Shown: positions 33,290 to 42,420 of the stretch, one piece after another
How positions within the stretch are numbered: the first letter of the stretch is position 1
Layout of the letters: each line of letters starts with the position of its first letter
Assembly: GCA_005789565.1 (NCBI GenBank)
Contig: SXXL01000006.1
Span: forward strand, 1-64,000
Length of the DNA stretch: 64,000 bases
Reading direction: 5' to 3'
Origin: Bacteroidota bacterium
GTDB taxonomy: Bacteria > Bacteroidota > Bacteroidia > Chitinophagales > Chitinophagaceae
The notes under the pieces: model-generated
The model's input: only the letters and a program-made list of their open reading frames with translations
Databases searched by the model: none
What the model was told of the DNA's origin: nothing
Program-made: the position numbers and the translations under genes

Positions 33290-33922
33290 ATGCGTGATTA
33301 TTGGACCCAGACACCCCGGTGGCTACCTTGGCTTTACCCCAACCGGGTTTGGCGGATGCCTGCGTTCGAAAAAACGATCTATCTGACCTTCGATGATGGT
33401 CCCCACCCCGACATCACCCCCTTCGTTCTAGATCAGCTCGGTCGCTACCAGGCAAAGGCACATTTTTTTTGCATCGGGCAGAATGTGGACCGTTATTCGG
33501 AGACCTATCAATCCATTCAAGCTGGCGGACACGGCATTGGAAACCACACGCAACACCATGTGAACGGATGGAAAACGTCTTCCGCCGATTATTTGGCCGA
33601 CGTAACGCTGGCCGCTGCCCGCATCGATTCCAATTGGTTTCGCCCGCCTTACGGTCGTCTCCGCAGCCAACAGGCTCGCTCCATTCTTACTCATTTTCCG
33701 CAGATGCGCATCGCGATGTGGGATGTGCTCAGTGGCGATTTTGACCGAAGCCGGGACGGGGAGTACTGTGCCCGGCAAGTACAGAACTATGCGGGTCCGG
33801 GTTCTATAGTCGTCCTGCACGATTCCGAAAAAGCCTGGAATCGGTTGAAGGTTTGCCTCCCAAAAGCCCTGGAATACTTCCACAAAAAAGGGTTCCGGTT
33901 CGCAAAACTGCCGGATGCTTAG
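33290..33922 (+). CDS. Polysaccharide deacetylase-family protein (NodB domain)
   Basis: 210 residues. NodB motifs: TFDDGPHPD (general base and metal Asp), GNHTQHH (metal histidines), RPPYGR, and the C-terminal IVVLHDS. It would remove acyl groups from GlcNAc-type residues in a zinc- or cobalt-dependent way. No clear cleavable signal peptide is seen; an N-terminal aromatic segment (WTQTPRWLPWLYP) may associate with the membrane. The substrate could be peptidoglycan or an exopolysaccharide. A terminator-like hairpin follows the stop. Confidence 0.9.
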   Translation: MRDYWTQTPRWLPWLYPNRVWRMPAFEKTIYLTFDDGPHPDITPFVLDQLGRYQAKAHFFCIGQNVDRYSETYQSIQAGGHGIGNHTQHHVNGWKTSSADYLADVTLAAARIDSNWFRPPYGRLRSQQARSILTHFPQMRIAMWDVLSGDFDRSRDGEYCARQVQNYAGPGSIVVLHDSEKAWNRLKVCLPKALEYFHKKGFRFAKLPDA

Positions 33923-33930
33923 AAAAAGTT

Positions 33931-33960
33931 GGGCCGAGGTGGAAACCCCGGCCCGTTTTA
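33931..33960 (+). terminator. Terminator after the deacetylase gene
   Basis: GGGCCGAGG and CCCCGGCCC form a GC-rich stem around TGGAAA, followed by GTTTTA. It lies nine bases after the stop codon. Confidence 0.65.
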
Positions 33961-34059
33961 ATCCGTACCCTATGAAAACTCGACAAATATAGCAGAAGGG
34001 CCATTTTTGGGACCTTTTTTGCCCTTTTTGGGCCAGAAAATGCAGATTTTTGAAGTTTA

Positions 34060-34830
34060 ATGACCTTTTTAGACAGCCATACCCATATTTATCTGGCGGA
34101 ATTTGATGCCGATCGGTCCGCCATGCTCGACCGGGCCCGGGCTGTCGGGGTTGAAAAAATGCTTCTGCCGGCCATCGACTCCGCTACCCATGAAAGGCAA
34201 TTGATCGTGGAGGCGGACTATCCCGGCCAGTGTTTGTCCATGATGGGATTGCATCCCTGTTCGGCCAAAGAGACGGTGGAGGAGGAATTGAAGATCGTTC
34301 GAGCCTATCTGGAAAAGCGCTCTTTTGTGGCGGTGGGTGAAATCGGGTTGGATCTGTATTGGGACAAAGACCATCTCGACCAGCAATACCTGGCTTTTGA
34401 ACGGCAGATCGAGTGGGCATTGGAGTTTGATTTGCCCATTGTTATTCATTCAAGGGATTCGATGGATCGTTGCATCGAGGTGGTTAAAAAGTATCAACGG
34501 GGAAACCTGCGCGGGGTATTCCATTGTTTTTCGGGTTCGGTCGATTCGGCCCGTCGTATCATCGACCTGGGATTTTATTTGGGGATCGGAGGGGTGATCA
34601 CGTATAAGAATGCCGGCTTGCCGGCGGTGATCGCACAGCTATCCCTGGATCATTTGATCTTGGAGACCGATGCGCCGTATTTGTCGCCCGTGCCCTACCG
34701 CGGCAAGCGAAACGAGCCGAGCTATCTTACGATCGTTGCCGAAAAGATCGCGGAGGCAAAATTTTGCTCCGTCAAGGAAGTGGCGGAGCAAACAACCGCC
34801 AATGCGAAACAATTGTTTCGACTCACCTGA
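34060..34830 (+). CDS. tatD: TatD-family metal-dependent hydrolase
   Basis: 256 residues, TIM-barrel amidohydrolase relative. Metal ligands: DSHTHIY at the N-terminus, GEIGLDLYW, VIHSRD, HCFSGS and ETDAPYLSP at the end. TatD proteins act as 3'-5' exonucleases or D-aminoacyl-tRNA/DNA-repair-related hydrolases; the exact role here is open. It starts in its own transcription unit after a terminator and is followed 30 bases later by the FGase-like gene. Confidence 0.93.
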   Translation: MTFLDSHTHIYLAEFDADRSAMLDRARAVGVEKMLLPAIDSATHERQLIVEADYPGQCLSMMGLHPCSAKETVEEELKIVRAYLEKRSFVAVGEIGLDLYWDKDHLDQQYLAFERQIEWALEFDLPIVIHSRDSMDRCIEVVKKYQRGNLRGVFHCFSGSVDSARRIIDLGFYLGIGGVITYKNAGLPAVIAQLSLDHLILETDAPYLSPVPYRGKRNEPSYLTIVAEKIAEAKFCSVKEVAEQTTANAKQLFRLT

Positions 34831-34860
34831 CCTGTTACATTTTTTTCGATTCGGGCACTA

Positions 34861-35796
34861 ATGAGTAAAAATAATTTTATGAAAGTCCGGATCACGCTCT
34901 GTATGGTTTTTTATGTTCAGGTGGTGTTGGCCCAGACCAATCCACCCCCCGATGGCAAGCAGGATGCGGCCGGCCATACTTCGTATTACCCCGGAAACAT
35001 GCCGTTGGTGATTAGCGTGCCGCATGGGGGTACATGGAACTTGACCGACATAAAGGACCGCGACTGTGAGGGAGCGGTGACGGTGACAGATCGCGATACG
35101 AAAGAGTTGGCCTTTGAGATATCGGATGCTCTTTCCAAATACCACGGTATGCGCCCTTACCTGATCGTTTGTAACATAACCCGCAAGGACGTGGACCAGA
35201 ATCGGGAGATCAACGAGGGTACCTGCGGCAATCCGGAGATGGCCATTCCCTGGCAAACCTTTCATGAATACATCGATACTGCTTTGGCGGAGGCTGTTCG
35301 TAGATTCGGATATTGTCTGTACATCGACTTGCATGGGCATGGCCACCCCGAGCAACGCCTGGAACTTGGCTACCTGATCTCCGATAAAAAATTGATGCCT
35401 TTTTATGAGCAGACCGAAATGGTAACGGAACGCAACACCTCGCTCGGAAATCTCCTGCAGCGCAAGGACGTCGGTTCACTTCGGGATTGGCTGTTCGGTG
35501 AAAGATCGTTTGGTACCCTGATGGCTGCCAAGGGATATCCATCGGTACCCAGCCAGCAGGATCCGTATCCGAAAGAAGGCGAGAAATACTTCAATGGTGG
35601 TTACAACACCAAGCGCTACACAGGTGTGAATTATCCCAATGTGTTCGGTTGGCAGATCGAAAGCAACTACCAGCGGGTTCGGGATCCGAAAGGACGACCG
35701 GCTTTTGCGATCGCCTTCAGTGAGGTGATCACTTCCTTCATTCGTCAATTCCCCTTTGTGAAGATGCCGACTTCCGTAGCGGATGGGGTACGGTAA
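34861..35796 (+). CDS. Exported N-formylglutamate amidohydrolase-like protein
   Basis: 311 residues. An N-terminal hydrophobic segment ending VVLAQ looks like a signal peptide, so it is probably periplasmic; true start may be 34861 or the ATG at 34879 (MKVRIT). The core matches the FGase (HutG) family: VISVPHGG, DVDQNREI and IDLHGHGHPEQ, containing the His/Asp/Glu residues expected to bind zinc. Export is unusual for a histidine-pathway enzyme and no hut genes are present, so the substrate is probably another N-acyl or glutamyl compound. It is convergent with the ECF sigma gene, with only three bases between. Confidence 0.8.
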   Translation: MSKNNFMKVRITLCMVFYVQVVLAQTNPPPDGKQDAAGHTSYYPGNMPLVISVPHGGTWNLTDIKDRDCEGAVTVTDRDTKELAFEISDALSKYHGMRPYLIVCNITRKDVDQNREINEGTCGNPEMAIPWQTFHEYIDTALAEAVRRFGYCLYIDLHGHGHPEQRLELGYLISDKKLMPFYEQTEMVTERNTSLGNLLQRKDVGSLRDWLFGERSFGTLMAAKGYPSVPSQQDPYPKEGEKYFNGGYNTKRYTGVNYPNVFGWQIESNYQRVRDPKGRPAFAIAFSEVITSFIRQFPFVKMPTSVADGVR

Positions 35797-35799
35797 GGA

Positions 35800-36360
35800 T
35801 CAGGGCCGGTGTTCCAATGTTTTCGCCCAGTCCAGGTGGCTGCGGAGTCGTTTGATTCCCTGATGCAGGTGGTTGCGGGCGATCTGATAATCTAAAGAGA
35901 GTATGGCACAGATCTCCCGGTAGGGTAGGGCCAGATAAAATCGCAGGTAGATCACCTCTCGTTGACGGGGTGAGAGTTCGTCCATGGCATCCACCAGCCG
36001 GCGATTTCGTTCGGCATCTGTTTCTTGCCGCATGCGAAAATCTTCCGGACTGAGTACAAAGGGTTCTGTTTGTGTTTCGATCGCTCTTCGTTCCACCTCC
36101 TTTCGGCGCGAGCGGATCAGTTTGTATCGAAGGGATTGAAGTAGGTAACCCAGGATTGACAGAACAGGCTTGGGTTCTCGTTGTTGCCAGATCTCGATGA
36201 AAAGGTCTTGTATCAGATCATTGATCGCCTCCCGGTCGGGATGCAGCTTATGGGCATAACGATACAGCCCGGCATAATGCCTTTCGAACAGCTTGGCCAA
36301 AGCTTCTTTGTTGCCTTGGCGAAAGCTATCCCACAGTATATCATCTGTCAGGGCTTGCAA
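35800..36360 (-). CDS. ECF-type RNA polymerase sigma factor
   Basis: 186 residues. Region 2 runs from about 20 to 90 (FERHYAGLYRYAHKL, DLIQDLFIEIW) and region 4 from about 125 to 175 (LSPRQREVIYLRFYLALPYREICAILSL). The start appears to be a TTG at 36360; no ATG lies upstream in frame. It is encoded divergently from FecR-SusC-SusD, whereas such sigma genes usually precede FecR on the same strand. By analogy it should be held by the FecR-like protein and released on SusC substrate binding through the STN domain. Confidence 0.9.
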   Translation of the reverse strand: MQALTDDILWDSFRQGNKEALAKLFERHYAGLYRYAHKLHPDREAINDLIQDLFIEIWQQREPKPVLSILGYLLQSLRYKLIRSRRKEVERRAIETQTEPFVLSPEDFRMRQETDAERNRRLVDAMDELSPRQREVIYLRFYLALPYREICAILSLDYQIARNHLHQGIKRLRSHLDWAKTLEHRP

Positions 36361-36377
36361 TCGTTGGTCTTGGTACT

Positions 36378-36385
36378 TAAAAATA
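36378..36385 (-). promoter_or_regulatory. Possible -7 box TATTTTTA of the ECF sigma gene
   Basis: One mismatch from TAnnTTTG on the minus strand, 17 bases before the TTG start. Confidence 0.3.
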
Positions 36386-36438
36386 GCGTTTTAGACCTGT
36401 TACAAGTCCACATTTTTATACACTATGCAATTGTACCT

Positions 36439-37440
36439 ATGCCGCTCCACCCTCATTTCCCCTTTCATTCCGCAGACCAATTGCTGCTCGATGAGCGTTT
36501 TTTGGCCTGGGCGGCTGGAAAGGATGACACGGCGGCCACGGAGTGGATCGAATCACTCCGGCGGGTGTCGGAGGGTCAGGAAGAGGAGGTGCTCGATGCC
36601 TTATCGATCTACAGCGCTTTACATCGTGAGGAGATCGAGATATCCGGGGTGTGGGAGCAGCGTGACCGTCTGCTGGAGCGGCTGGAACGGGAAACTTCCC
36701 CAGCCCATTCCGGGAGGGCCTCTCTAAAAAGCCATCGTCGACTTTTTCAGTCTGTGGGAATTCTTTTCGTCCTTCTGTTGGGGGGATGGTTATTTTTTAA
36801 GACCCAACCGGCAGACCGGAATACATTGACCGGGCAGGGAACAGCTGCCAAGCTGCCGGATGGAACGGTGGTCTCGCTCCGGGGTAAAAGCACTATTTCC
36901 TATGCCGACGGGTTGGAATCCAAAGACGTGCGTGAGGTGTGGGTGAAAGGGGAGGCTCAGTTTGAGGTCACCCACCGTGCCGACCATCAGCCCTTTGTGG
37001 TGCACACGGATGCCTTTGATGTGCAGGTGACCGGCACCCGCTTTATTGTGAACAATGATTCGAAAGAGGCTAGTGTCTTACTGCAAGAGGGTTCGGTGAG
37101 TTTATTGTTTCCCGGGGGAGAGGTCGTGAGCATGAAACCCGGCGATTACTTTTCCTGGTCGCCCAAGTCTGTTGATCCGGCCTTGCCCGCACCACCTGTT
37201 TTATCAAACCTCGAACGCCATATTGTATTTGAGAATACACCTTTTCTCCAGGTTGCCCTTGAGATAGAAAGGCGGTATGGTGTTCAGGTGGAGATACTCA
37301 CCCCGGCTTTGCAGGATAAGCTGATCACGGGTATTTTACCGAACAATGACCTTCCCGTGTTGCTCCGGGCGTTGGAATCGGCTATGGATTGCTTGATCAC
37401 CCAGCAAAAACAGATCATCTACATTAAAACCGCTTTATAA
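36439..37440 (+). CDS. FecR-family anti-sigma factor
   Basis: 333 residues from the ATG at 36439 (MPLHPHFPFHSADQLLLDERFLAWAAG); the ORF-track start at 36181 runs through the divergent sigma gene and is rejected. It has an N-terminal cytoplasmic anti-sigma part (about 1-100), one membrane helix (FQSVGILFVLLLGGWLFF, about 105-122), then a periplasmic FecR domain (LPDGTVVSLRGKSTISY, FEVTHRADHQPFVV) and a C-terminal STN-like domain (FENTPFLQVALEIERRYGVQVEI). It relays a signal from SusC to the sigma factor. It ends nine bases before susC. Confidence 0.92.
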   Translation: MPLHPHFPFHSADQLLLDERFLAWAAGKDDTAATEWIESLRRVSEGQEEEVLDALSIYSALHREEIEISGVWEQRDRLLERLERETSPAHSGRASLKSHRRLFQSVGILFVLLLGGWLFFKTQPADRNTLTGQGTAAKLPDGTVVSLRGKSTISYADGLESKDVREVWVKGEAQFEVTHRADHQPFVVHTDAFDVQVTGTRFIVNNDSKEASVLLQEGSVSLLFPGGEVVSMKPGDYFSWSPKSVDPALPAPPVLSNLERHIVFENTPFLQVALEIERRYGVQVEILTPALQDKLITGILPNNDLPVLLRALESAMDCLITQQKQIIYIKTAL

Positions 37441-37449
37441 CCATTGCTT

Positions 37450-40400
37450 ATGCGACCCAATAATTTTTATGCGCTGCCTCGTCTTGTATTGGCTGTATGC
37501 TGCCTGATCCAAACCGCTGCGTTTGCCCAGGAGGCCTATGCAGGCGTACCAAAGTCCGTTCAATCGGAGCGATCTGACCGGATGAGTAGTGATTCGAATG
37601 CACCCAACACGGCCCTGTCGGCGGTGCTCAAAAAACTGAATCAGGAAAAAGGTATCTACTTCATGTTTACCGACCCGGCGATCGGTTCCACACAAGTATC
37701 GGATCCGGATTATCGAAAACAGCCCGAGGCCATCTTGGAAGAGATCACGCGTCCGGCCGGACTCGAATACAAGAAGATCGCCGAGAATACCTACGTGATT
37801 CGCTTGGCCAATCGCCCACGTACGACCGGCGACGAAAAGATGTACAAGTTCGATTCCATGACAGCCGAGGAGATACCGGTGAAAGGGAAAGTGTTCAATG
37901 CGAAGGATAATAGTCCGATCGAGAACGTCAGTGTCAAAATCGTGGGTGCTAAGAAAGGAACCACCACCAAGGCCGATGGCAGTTTTAGCATAACTGTTGA
38001 AAAGGGTCAGTCCCTCGAATTTTCCAGCGTGAACATGGTATCGCGTACGCTGAAGATCAATGATGCGAAGGAGTTGCAGGTCTTCCTCCAAGAATCCGAG
38101 AATAATCTATCCGAAGTAATGGTGGTGGCGTACTCGAGTCAAAAGCGCAGCACCTTTACGGGGGCGGCCACCAGTATCAAGACATCCATCTTGGAGAGTG
38201 CTCCCACCACATCGGTGCAGGAAAGTATACAAGGCAATGTGGCCGGGGTGCAGTCTACCAACGGTAGCGGTCAGCCCGGACAAGCTCCGGACATCCGGGT
38301 GCGCGGTATCGGATCCATTTCGGCTTCCTCCACGCCGCTCTATGTGATTGACGGAATACCCGTTGTCAGCGGTGATATCTCTGGGGGGAATACCAATACC
38401 ATCGCGGGGCTCAATCCCAATGACATTGCCAGCATGACCATCTTAAAGGATGCGTCGGCCACCTCTTTATATGGTTCCCGTGCGGCCAATGGCGTGGTAC
38501 TCATCACCACCAAGGCCGGCAAGGCCGGCAAGGTGAAGGTCAATTTTACCTATCAGCGAGGGTACAATAACTATACCATTCGGGAGCAGCAAAAAACATT
38601 GACGACTGCCCAGTACATTCAATATTACCGAGAAGGTTGGGTCAATGCCGGCAATCCCGTTTCCTCCTATGATTCCCTGTTAACCGCCAACCGAATCGAC
38701 ACCACCATCAATACCGATTGGTTCGAACAAGTACTGCGTCAGGGTAAATATTCACAATACAATTTGAATATCAGCGGCGGAACGGATCGAAATACCTATT
38801 ATATGTCTGGCAGCTATTACACCTCCGAAGCACCGACCAAAGGGGTCAATTACGATCGGGGTACTTTCCGGACCAGCCTTACCTCTGAGTTGTCGAAGCG
38901 TTGGTCGGTCAAAGGAAGTCTGGCCGGCAGTTACCAGCGCTCCACCAACTTCCTGGGAGGGTCCTTTTTTGGCAACCCAATTCGGGCGATGTACCGATTG
39001 GCACCGTGGTTACCTGTCTATAAGTCGGATGGAATAACGTATGAATTGGGATACAACAATGGATACAATCCGGTCGCCGTTATTGAGACCACGAAGCGCC
39101 TGGCACAGACCTATAACCTGGCGGCAAATGCCTCTACCACTTTTAAGATCCTTGAGGGCCTTCAATACGAGGGGAGTTTGGCCTTGGACTTTAACCATGC
39201 CTTCCGCAGCATCTTTTACGATCCCCGCGTCGGCAATACCTACATTGCGGTGGGCGGATCGGTTACGAACTACACCCAGGATATCACCAACTGGGTAGCG
39301 ACAAATATCCTGCGGTATAAACGAAATTTCCGGGATAAGCACGCCGTAGAGGCTTTTGCGGGATATGAGGCACAAAGTCGGGGTGACTTGGAAACCAATG
39401 TAACCGTGAATGGGATCGCGCCCGGTACCAGTACGCCATCCGGCGGGTCTTTGATCGAATCGGCTACCGGTACGGCAACCGGATACAAACTGGTCAGTAA
39501 ATTCTTGAACACCAGTTACGCCTTCCGCGATAGATATTTTGTGTCCGGCTCTATACGAGAGGACGCTTCCTCCCGATTTGCCAAAAATTTCCGGTCGGCT
39601 GTCTTTTGGTCTGCCGGTATCGGCTGGAACATCGCCAATGAATCCTTTTTTAAGTGGCGTGCGGTAACGGAATTGAAACTCCGTGCCAGTTACGGGTACA
39701 CCGGCAATCAGGGAATCGACAATTTTGAGTCGCAAGGACTTTACAGTGCGGGCGGGGACTATAATCAATCCTCCGGACTGACGCTGAGTCAACTCGCCAA
39801 CGACAACCTCACTTGGGAAAAAAATCGTCCGTTCAACATTGGGTTGGATTTCGTGGCCTGGAAGGGGCGCCTGTCGGGTACCTTCGAATGGTACTCGCGT
39901 GAATCCAGCAACCTCCTGCGCAGCCAGCCGGTACCCAGCACCAATGGTGTCACCACCGTTACCGTCAACAATGGGGCCATGAAAAATACGGGGGTGGAAG
40001 CGACCGTTTCGATGGTCCTGATCGCACCGACCAAGGCACGCGGATTCAAATGGACCACCGACATGAACATCACTTCCTTCCGCAATGAGATCACGCAGAT
40101 CGATTCCAACTTTTCGAATAATGCCAACTATCTGCGTCGGGTGGGCACCAGCTATTATACGCACTTCCAGCGCGGGTATGCCGGTGTGAATCCGCTCAAT
40201 GGGGAGGCCCTCTGGTATACCTCTACCGATAAGGAACAGACGACCAATAATTTCAACTCGGCCGTGCGAATCCGGTATGGGTCCGCCCTCCCTCGCTTCT
40301 ACGGCGGGATGTCTCATACATTCTCCTACATGAACGTTCGCCTCAGTATGCATTGGTTCATCAACTGGGGTAATTTCATCTACGACGATTATGGGTATTT

Positions 40401-40803
40401 GCAGAAGACCGATGCCAACATAGGCTTCTCGGATCAAAGCAATGGCATCAGTCGGTATGAATATGCCCGTCGTTGGACGACACCCGGTCAGGTTACGAAC
40501 GTACCGAAACCCGTCTTCCTCGGTTCCCAATCTTCTGCCGCCAGCTACGAGAGCACTCGATTCCTCTATGACGGTAGTTACATTCGGTTGCGCGACGTAC
40601 AACTTTCCTATAGTATTCCCAAAAAGTGGTTGGCTAAATACAAGATCAATACGGCCCGGGCCTATGTGCGCGGACAAAACCTCTTTACCTGGGTAAAGGA
40701 CATGGGGTATAATACCGACCCGGAAGCCGGCATCGATGGGGTGCTCTCCCAAAAACCCCCGGTATTCAATACGGTACTCTTTGGAATTGAATTCACCCTC
40801 TAA
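37450..40803 (+). CDS. SusC/RagA-family TonB-dependent outer-membrane transporter with STN domain
   Basis: 1117 residues from the ATG at 37450. Signal peptide ending TAAFAQ; STN signalling domain about 50-115 (KLNQEKGIYFMFTDP); carboxypeptidase-like domain about 140-215 (VKGKVFNAKDNSPIENVSVKI); plug (VQESIQGNVAGVQS, PDIRVRGIGS, PLYVIDGIPV); then the 22-strand barrel. The STN domain marks it as sigma/anti-sigma regulated, matching the adjacent FecR and ECF genes. It imports a substrate captured with SusD, driven by TonB. The substrate is not encoded in the sequence; the downstream genes are not glycoside hydrolases. Confidence 0.95.
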   Translation: MRPNNFYALPRLVLAVCCLIQTAAFAQEAYAGVPKSVQSERSDRMSSDSNAPNTALSAVLKKLNQEKGIYFMFTDPAIGSTQVSDPDYRKQPEAILEEITRPAGLEYKKIAENTYVIRLANRPRTTGDEKMYKFDSMTAEEIPVKGKVFNAKDNSPIENVSVKIVGAKKGTTTKADGSFSITVEKGQSLEFSSVNMVSRTLKINDAKELQVFLQESENNLSEVMVVAYSSQKRSTFTGAATSIKTSILESAPTTSVQESIQGNVAGVQSTNGSGQPGQAPDIRVRGIGSISASSTPLYVIDGIPVVSGDISGGNTNTIAGLNPNDIASMTILKDASATSLYGSRAANGVVLITTKAGKAGKVKVNFTYQRGYNNYTIREQQKTLTTAQYIQYYREGWVNAGNPVSSYDSLLTANRIDTTINTDWFEQVLRQGKYSQYNLNISGGTDRNTYYMSGSYYTSEAPTKGVNYDRGTFRTSLTSELSKRWSVKGSLAGSYQRSTNFLGGSFFGNPIRAMYRLAPWLPVYKSDGITYELGYNNGYNPVAVIETTKRLAQTYNLAANASTTFKILEGLQYEGSLALDFNHAFRSIFYDPRVGNTYIAVGGSVTNYTQDITNWVATNILRYKRNFRDKHAVEAFAGYEAQSRGDLETNVTVNGIAPGTSTPSGGSLIESATGTATGYKLVSKFLNTSYAFRDRYFVSGSIREDASSRFAKNFRSAVFWSAGIGWNIANESFFKWRAVTELKLRASYGYTGNQGIDNFESQGLYSAGGDYNQSSGLTLSQLANDNLTWEKNRPFNIGLDFVAWKGRLSGTFEWYSRESSNLLRSQPVPSTNGVTTVTVNNGAMKNTGVEATVSMVLIAPTKARGFKWTTDMNITSFRNEITQIDSNFSNNANYLRRVGTSYYTHFQRGYAGVNPLNGEALWYTSTDKEQTTNNFNSAVRIRYGSALPRFYGGMSHTFSYMNVRLSMHWFINWGNFIYDDYGYLQKTDANIGFSDQSNGISRYEYARRWTTPGQVTNVPKPVFLGSQSSAASYESTRFLYDGSYIRLRDVQLSYSIPKKWLAKYKINTARAYVRGQNLFTWVKDMGYNTDPEAGIDGVLSQKPPVFNTVLFGIEFTL

Positions 40804-40827
40804 TCTAATCGACCAAAACAAATCGAT

Positions 40828-42420
40828 ATGAAACGTTCCCTTGCTTTAGTCGGATCCCTGCTGCTGCTGACATTATCCTCTTGTAAAAAGGATTTTCTGG
40901 ACATGCGCCCGCAGCAAAGTGTATTCACCACAGATGTATTCTCCAGTTTGTCGACGGCCCGGGCCGCGGTGAACGGTTTGTATTCCCTGATGCAGTCGTA
41001 TAGCTACTATGGCCGTGATGCACACGTGATCCCGGAGATCCTGTCGGACAATGCGACGCGCAGCATCAAGTCTGGCAACCGGTACACTGGCATGAATACG
41101 ATGACATTTGCTTCCACCGATGCCAACGTTGGACGGATGTGGGATCAGATCTACCGGGTTGTGATCAATGCCAATGCCATCATCTCCAACGAGGAGAAAC
41201 TCCGGGGTATCGTGGCCCCGCTCGAACTTCCGGAGCTTTCGCAGCTGGTTGGAGAAGCTTATGCCGTACGGGCATTGGCCTATTTTGACCTGGCCAAATT
41301 CTTTTCCCGCCCGCTTAAATTCACAGCCGATGGATCACATCTTTGTGTGCCGTTGGTACTGAAGCAACCCACCACCGTGGGACAGCTTACCTATCCGGCC
41401 CGCAACACCGCGGCGGAGGTGTATGCACAGATCGATCGCGACCTGACCGATGCCCTGAGCCGACTGCCTCAAAATGGAAACGTAATAGTAAGCGGAGCGG
41501 AAAACGCTACATGGTTCAAAGTTCGTCTGAACCGGCTGAGCACGTTGGGATTGAAGACCCGGGTAGCCATCTACAAAGAGGATTGGACAACGGCCGCCAC
41601 CACTGCCACGGAAGTGATCAACTCCGGACGTTACACCTTGTATCCCTTTGCAAGCATGGTGCAGGATTTTCGTACCCCCGGGAACTCGGAAGCCCTCTTT
41701 GAGGTGGTGAACAACACGAACGATAACCCCGGTACCGACGGACTGGCCTATCTATCCAGTCAACAAGGCTACGGCGAGTTGCTGGCCACCCGTCAATCCA
41801 TGAACCGCCAAACCGGAACGACCGCGGCCACCTTTCGCGGGCTCTATGATGCCTACAGTGCCTCCGATGTTCGTCGTCAATTCATCGCTTTAGGAAATCG
41901 GAACTCGGTTGGTGGAGAGATCAATGTACCGCTGGCCCTGAAATACGTCAACATCGTGAATTACCAGGAGAATTTGAAGATCCTGCGTTTGTCTGAAATG
42001 TATCTCTCCCGTGCCGAAGCGTTGGGACGGCTCGCCTTGCAAAATGGAGATGCCGTAGCACTATCATCCTCTGTGGCTGATCTCACGCTGTTGCGCAACC
42101 GTCGAGATACCGCTACGATCAATCGTCCCCTCAATGTTACCCTGGCCGGAGTGCCACCCACCGGATCGATCTCACTGCCCGCCTATTTGGATACCGTGAT
42201 CCTGGAAAGACGGCGGGAATTGGCCCTGGAAGGTCAACGACTCTTCGACCTGAACCGTACCCGCACCAATTATGTCAAGATCAGTACAGCCGGAAGTGCC
42301 ACCTCTCGATTGATCGAATACAACATGGCACCGACCTCGTTCTTCAATCGCAGCATTCTGCCCATCCCCAATGGTGAACTGGCCGTGAATCCCAATCTGG
42401 TCCAAAATCCCGGTTTCTGA
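40828..42420 (+). CDS. SusD/RagB-family outer-membrane lipoprotein
   Basis: 530 residues. Lipobox TLSSC, with the mature start CKKDFLDMRPQ typical of SusD. TPR-like helical domains follow, including GEAYAVRALAYFDLAKFF and the C-terminal RRRELALEGQRLFDLNRT and SILPIPNGEL, all family signatures. It covers the SusC barrel as a lid and binds substrate at the cell surface. It follows SusC by 24 bases; its TGA overlaps the next ATG by one base (TGATG). Confidence 0.95.
   Translation: MKRSLALVGSLLLLTLSSCKKDFLDMRPQQSVFTTDVFSSLSTARAAVNGLYSLMQSYSYYGRDAHVIPEILSDNATRSIKSGNRYTGMNTMTFASTDANVGRMWDQIYRVVINANAIISNEEKLRGIVAPLELPELSQLVGEAYAVRALAYFDLAKFFSRPLKFTADGSHLCVPLVLKQPTTVGQLTYPARNTAAEVYAQIDRDLTDALSRLPQNGNVIVSGAENATWFKVRLNRLSTLGLKTRVAIYKEDWTTAATTATEVINSGRYTLYPFASMVQDFRTPGNSEALFEVVNNTNDNPGTDGLAYLSSQQGYGELLATRQSMNRQTGTTAATFRGLYDAYSASDVRRQFIALGNRNSVGGEINVPLALKYVNIVNYQENLKILRLSEMYLSRAEALGRLALQNGDAVALSSSVADLTLLRNRRDTATINRPLNVTLAGVPPTGSISLPAYLDTVILERRRELALEGQRLFDLNRTRTNYVKISTAGSATSRLIEYNMAPTSFFNRSILPIPNGELAVNPNLVQNPGF

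Noticed and set aside
33961-34059. Small RNA or leader peptide between the deacetylase gene and tatD
   Set aside because: Only a six-codon ATG frame and T-rich repeats are visible, with no promoter box or clear structure.
34861-35796. HutG of histidine degradation
   Set aside because: The protein appears exported and no other hut gene is present, so only the fold family is claimed.
36181-36438. Extended N-terminus of FecR in the ORF track
   Set aside because: It would run through the divergent sigma gene; the MPLHPH start at 36439 fits the FecR family.
39010-40821. 603-residue ORF antisense to susC
   Set aside because: It lies wholly inside a well-supported SusC gene on the other strand and has no recognisable domain; it is a long shadow frame caused by codon bias.
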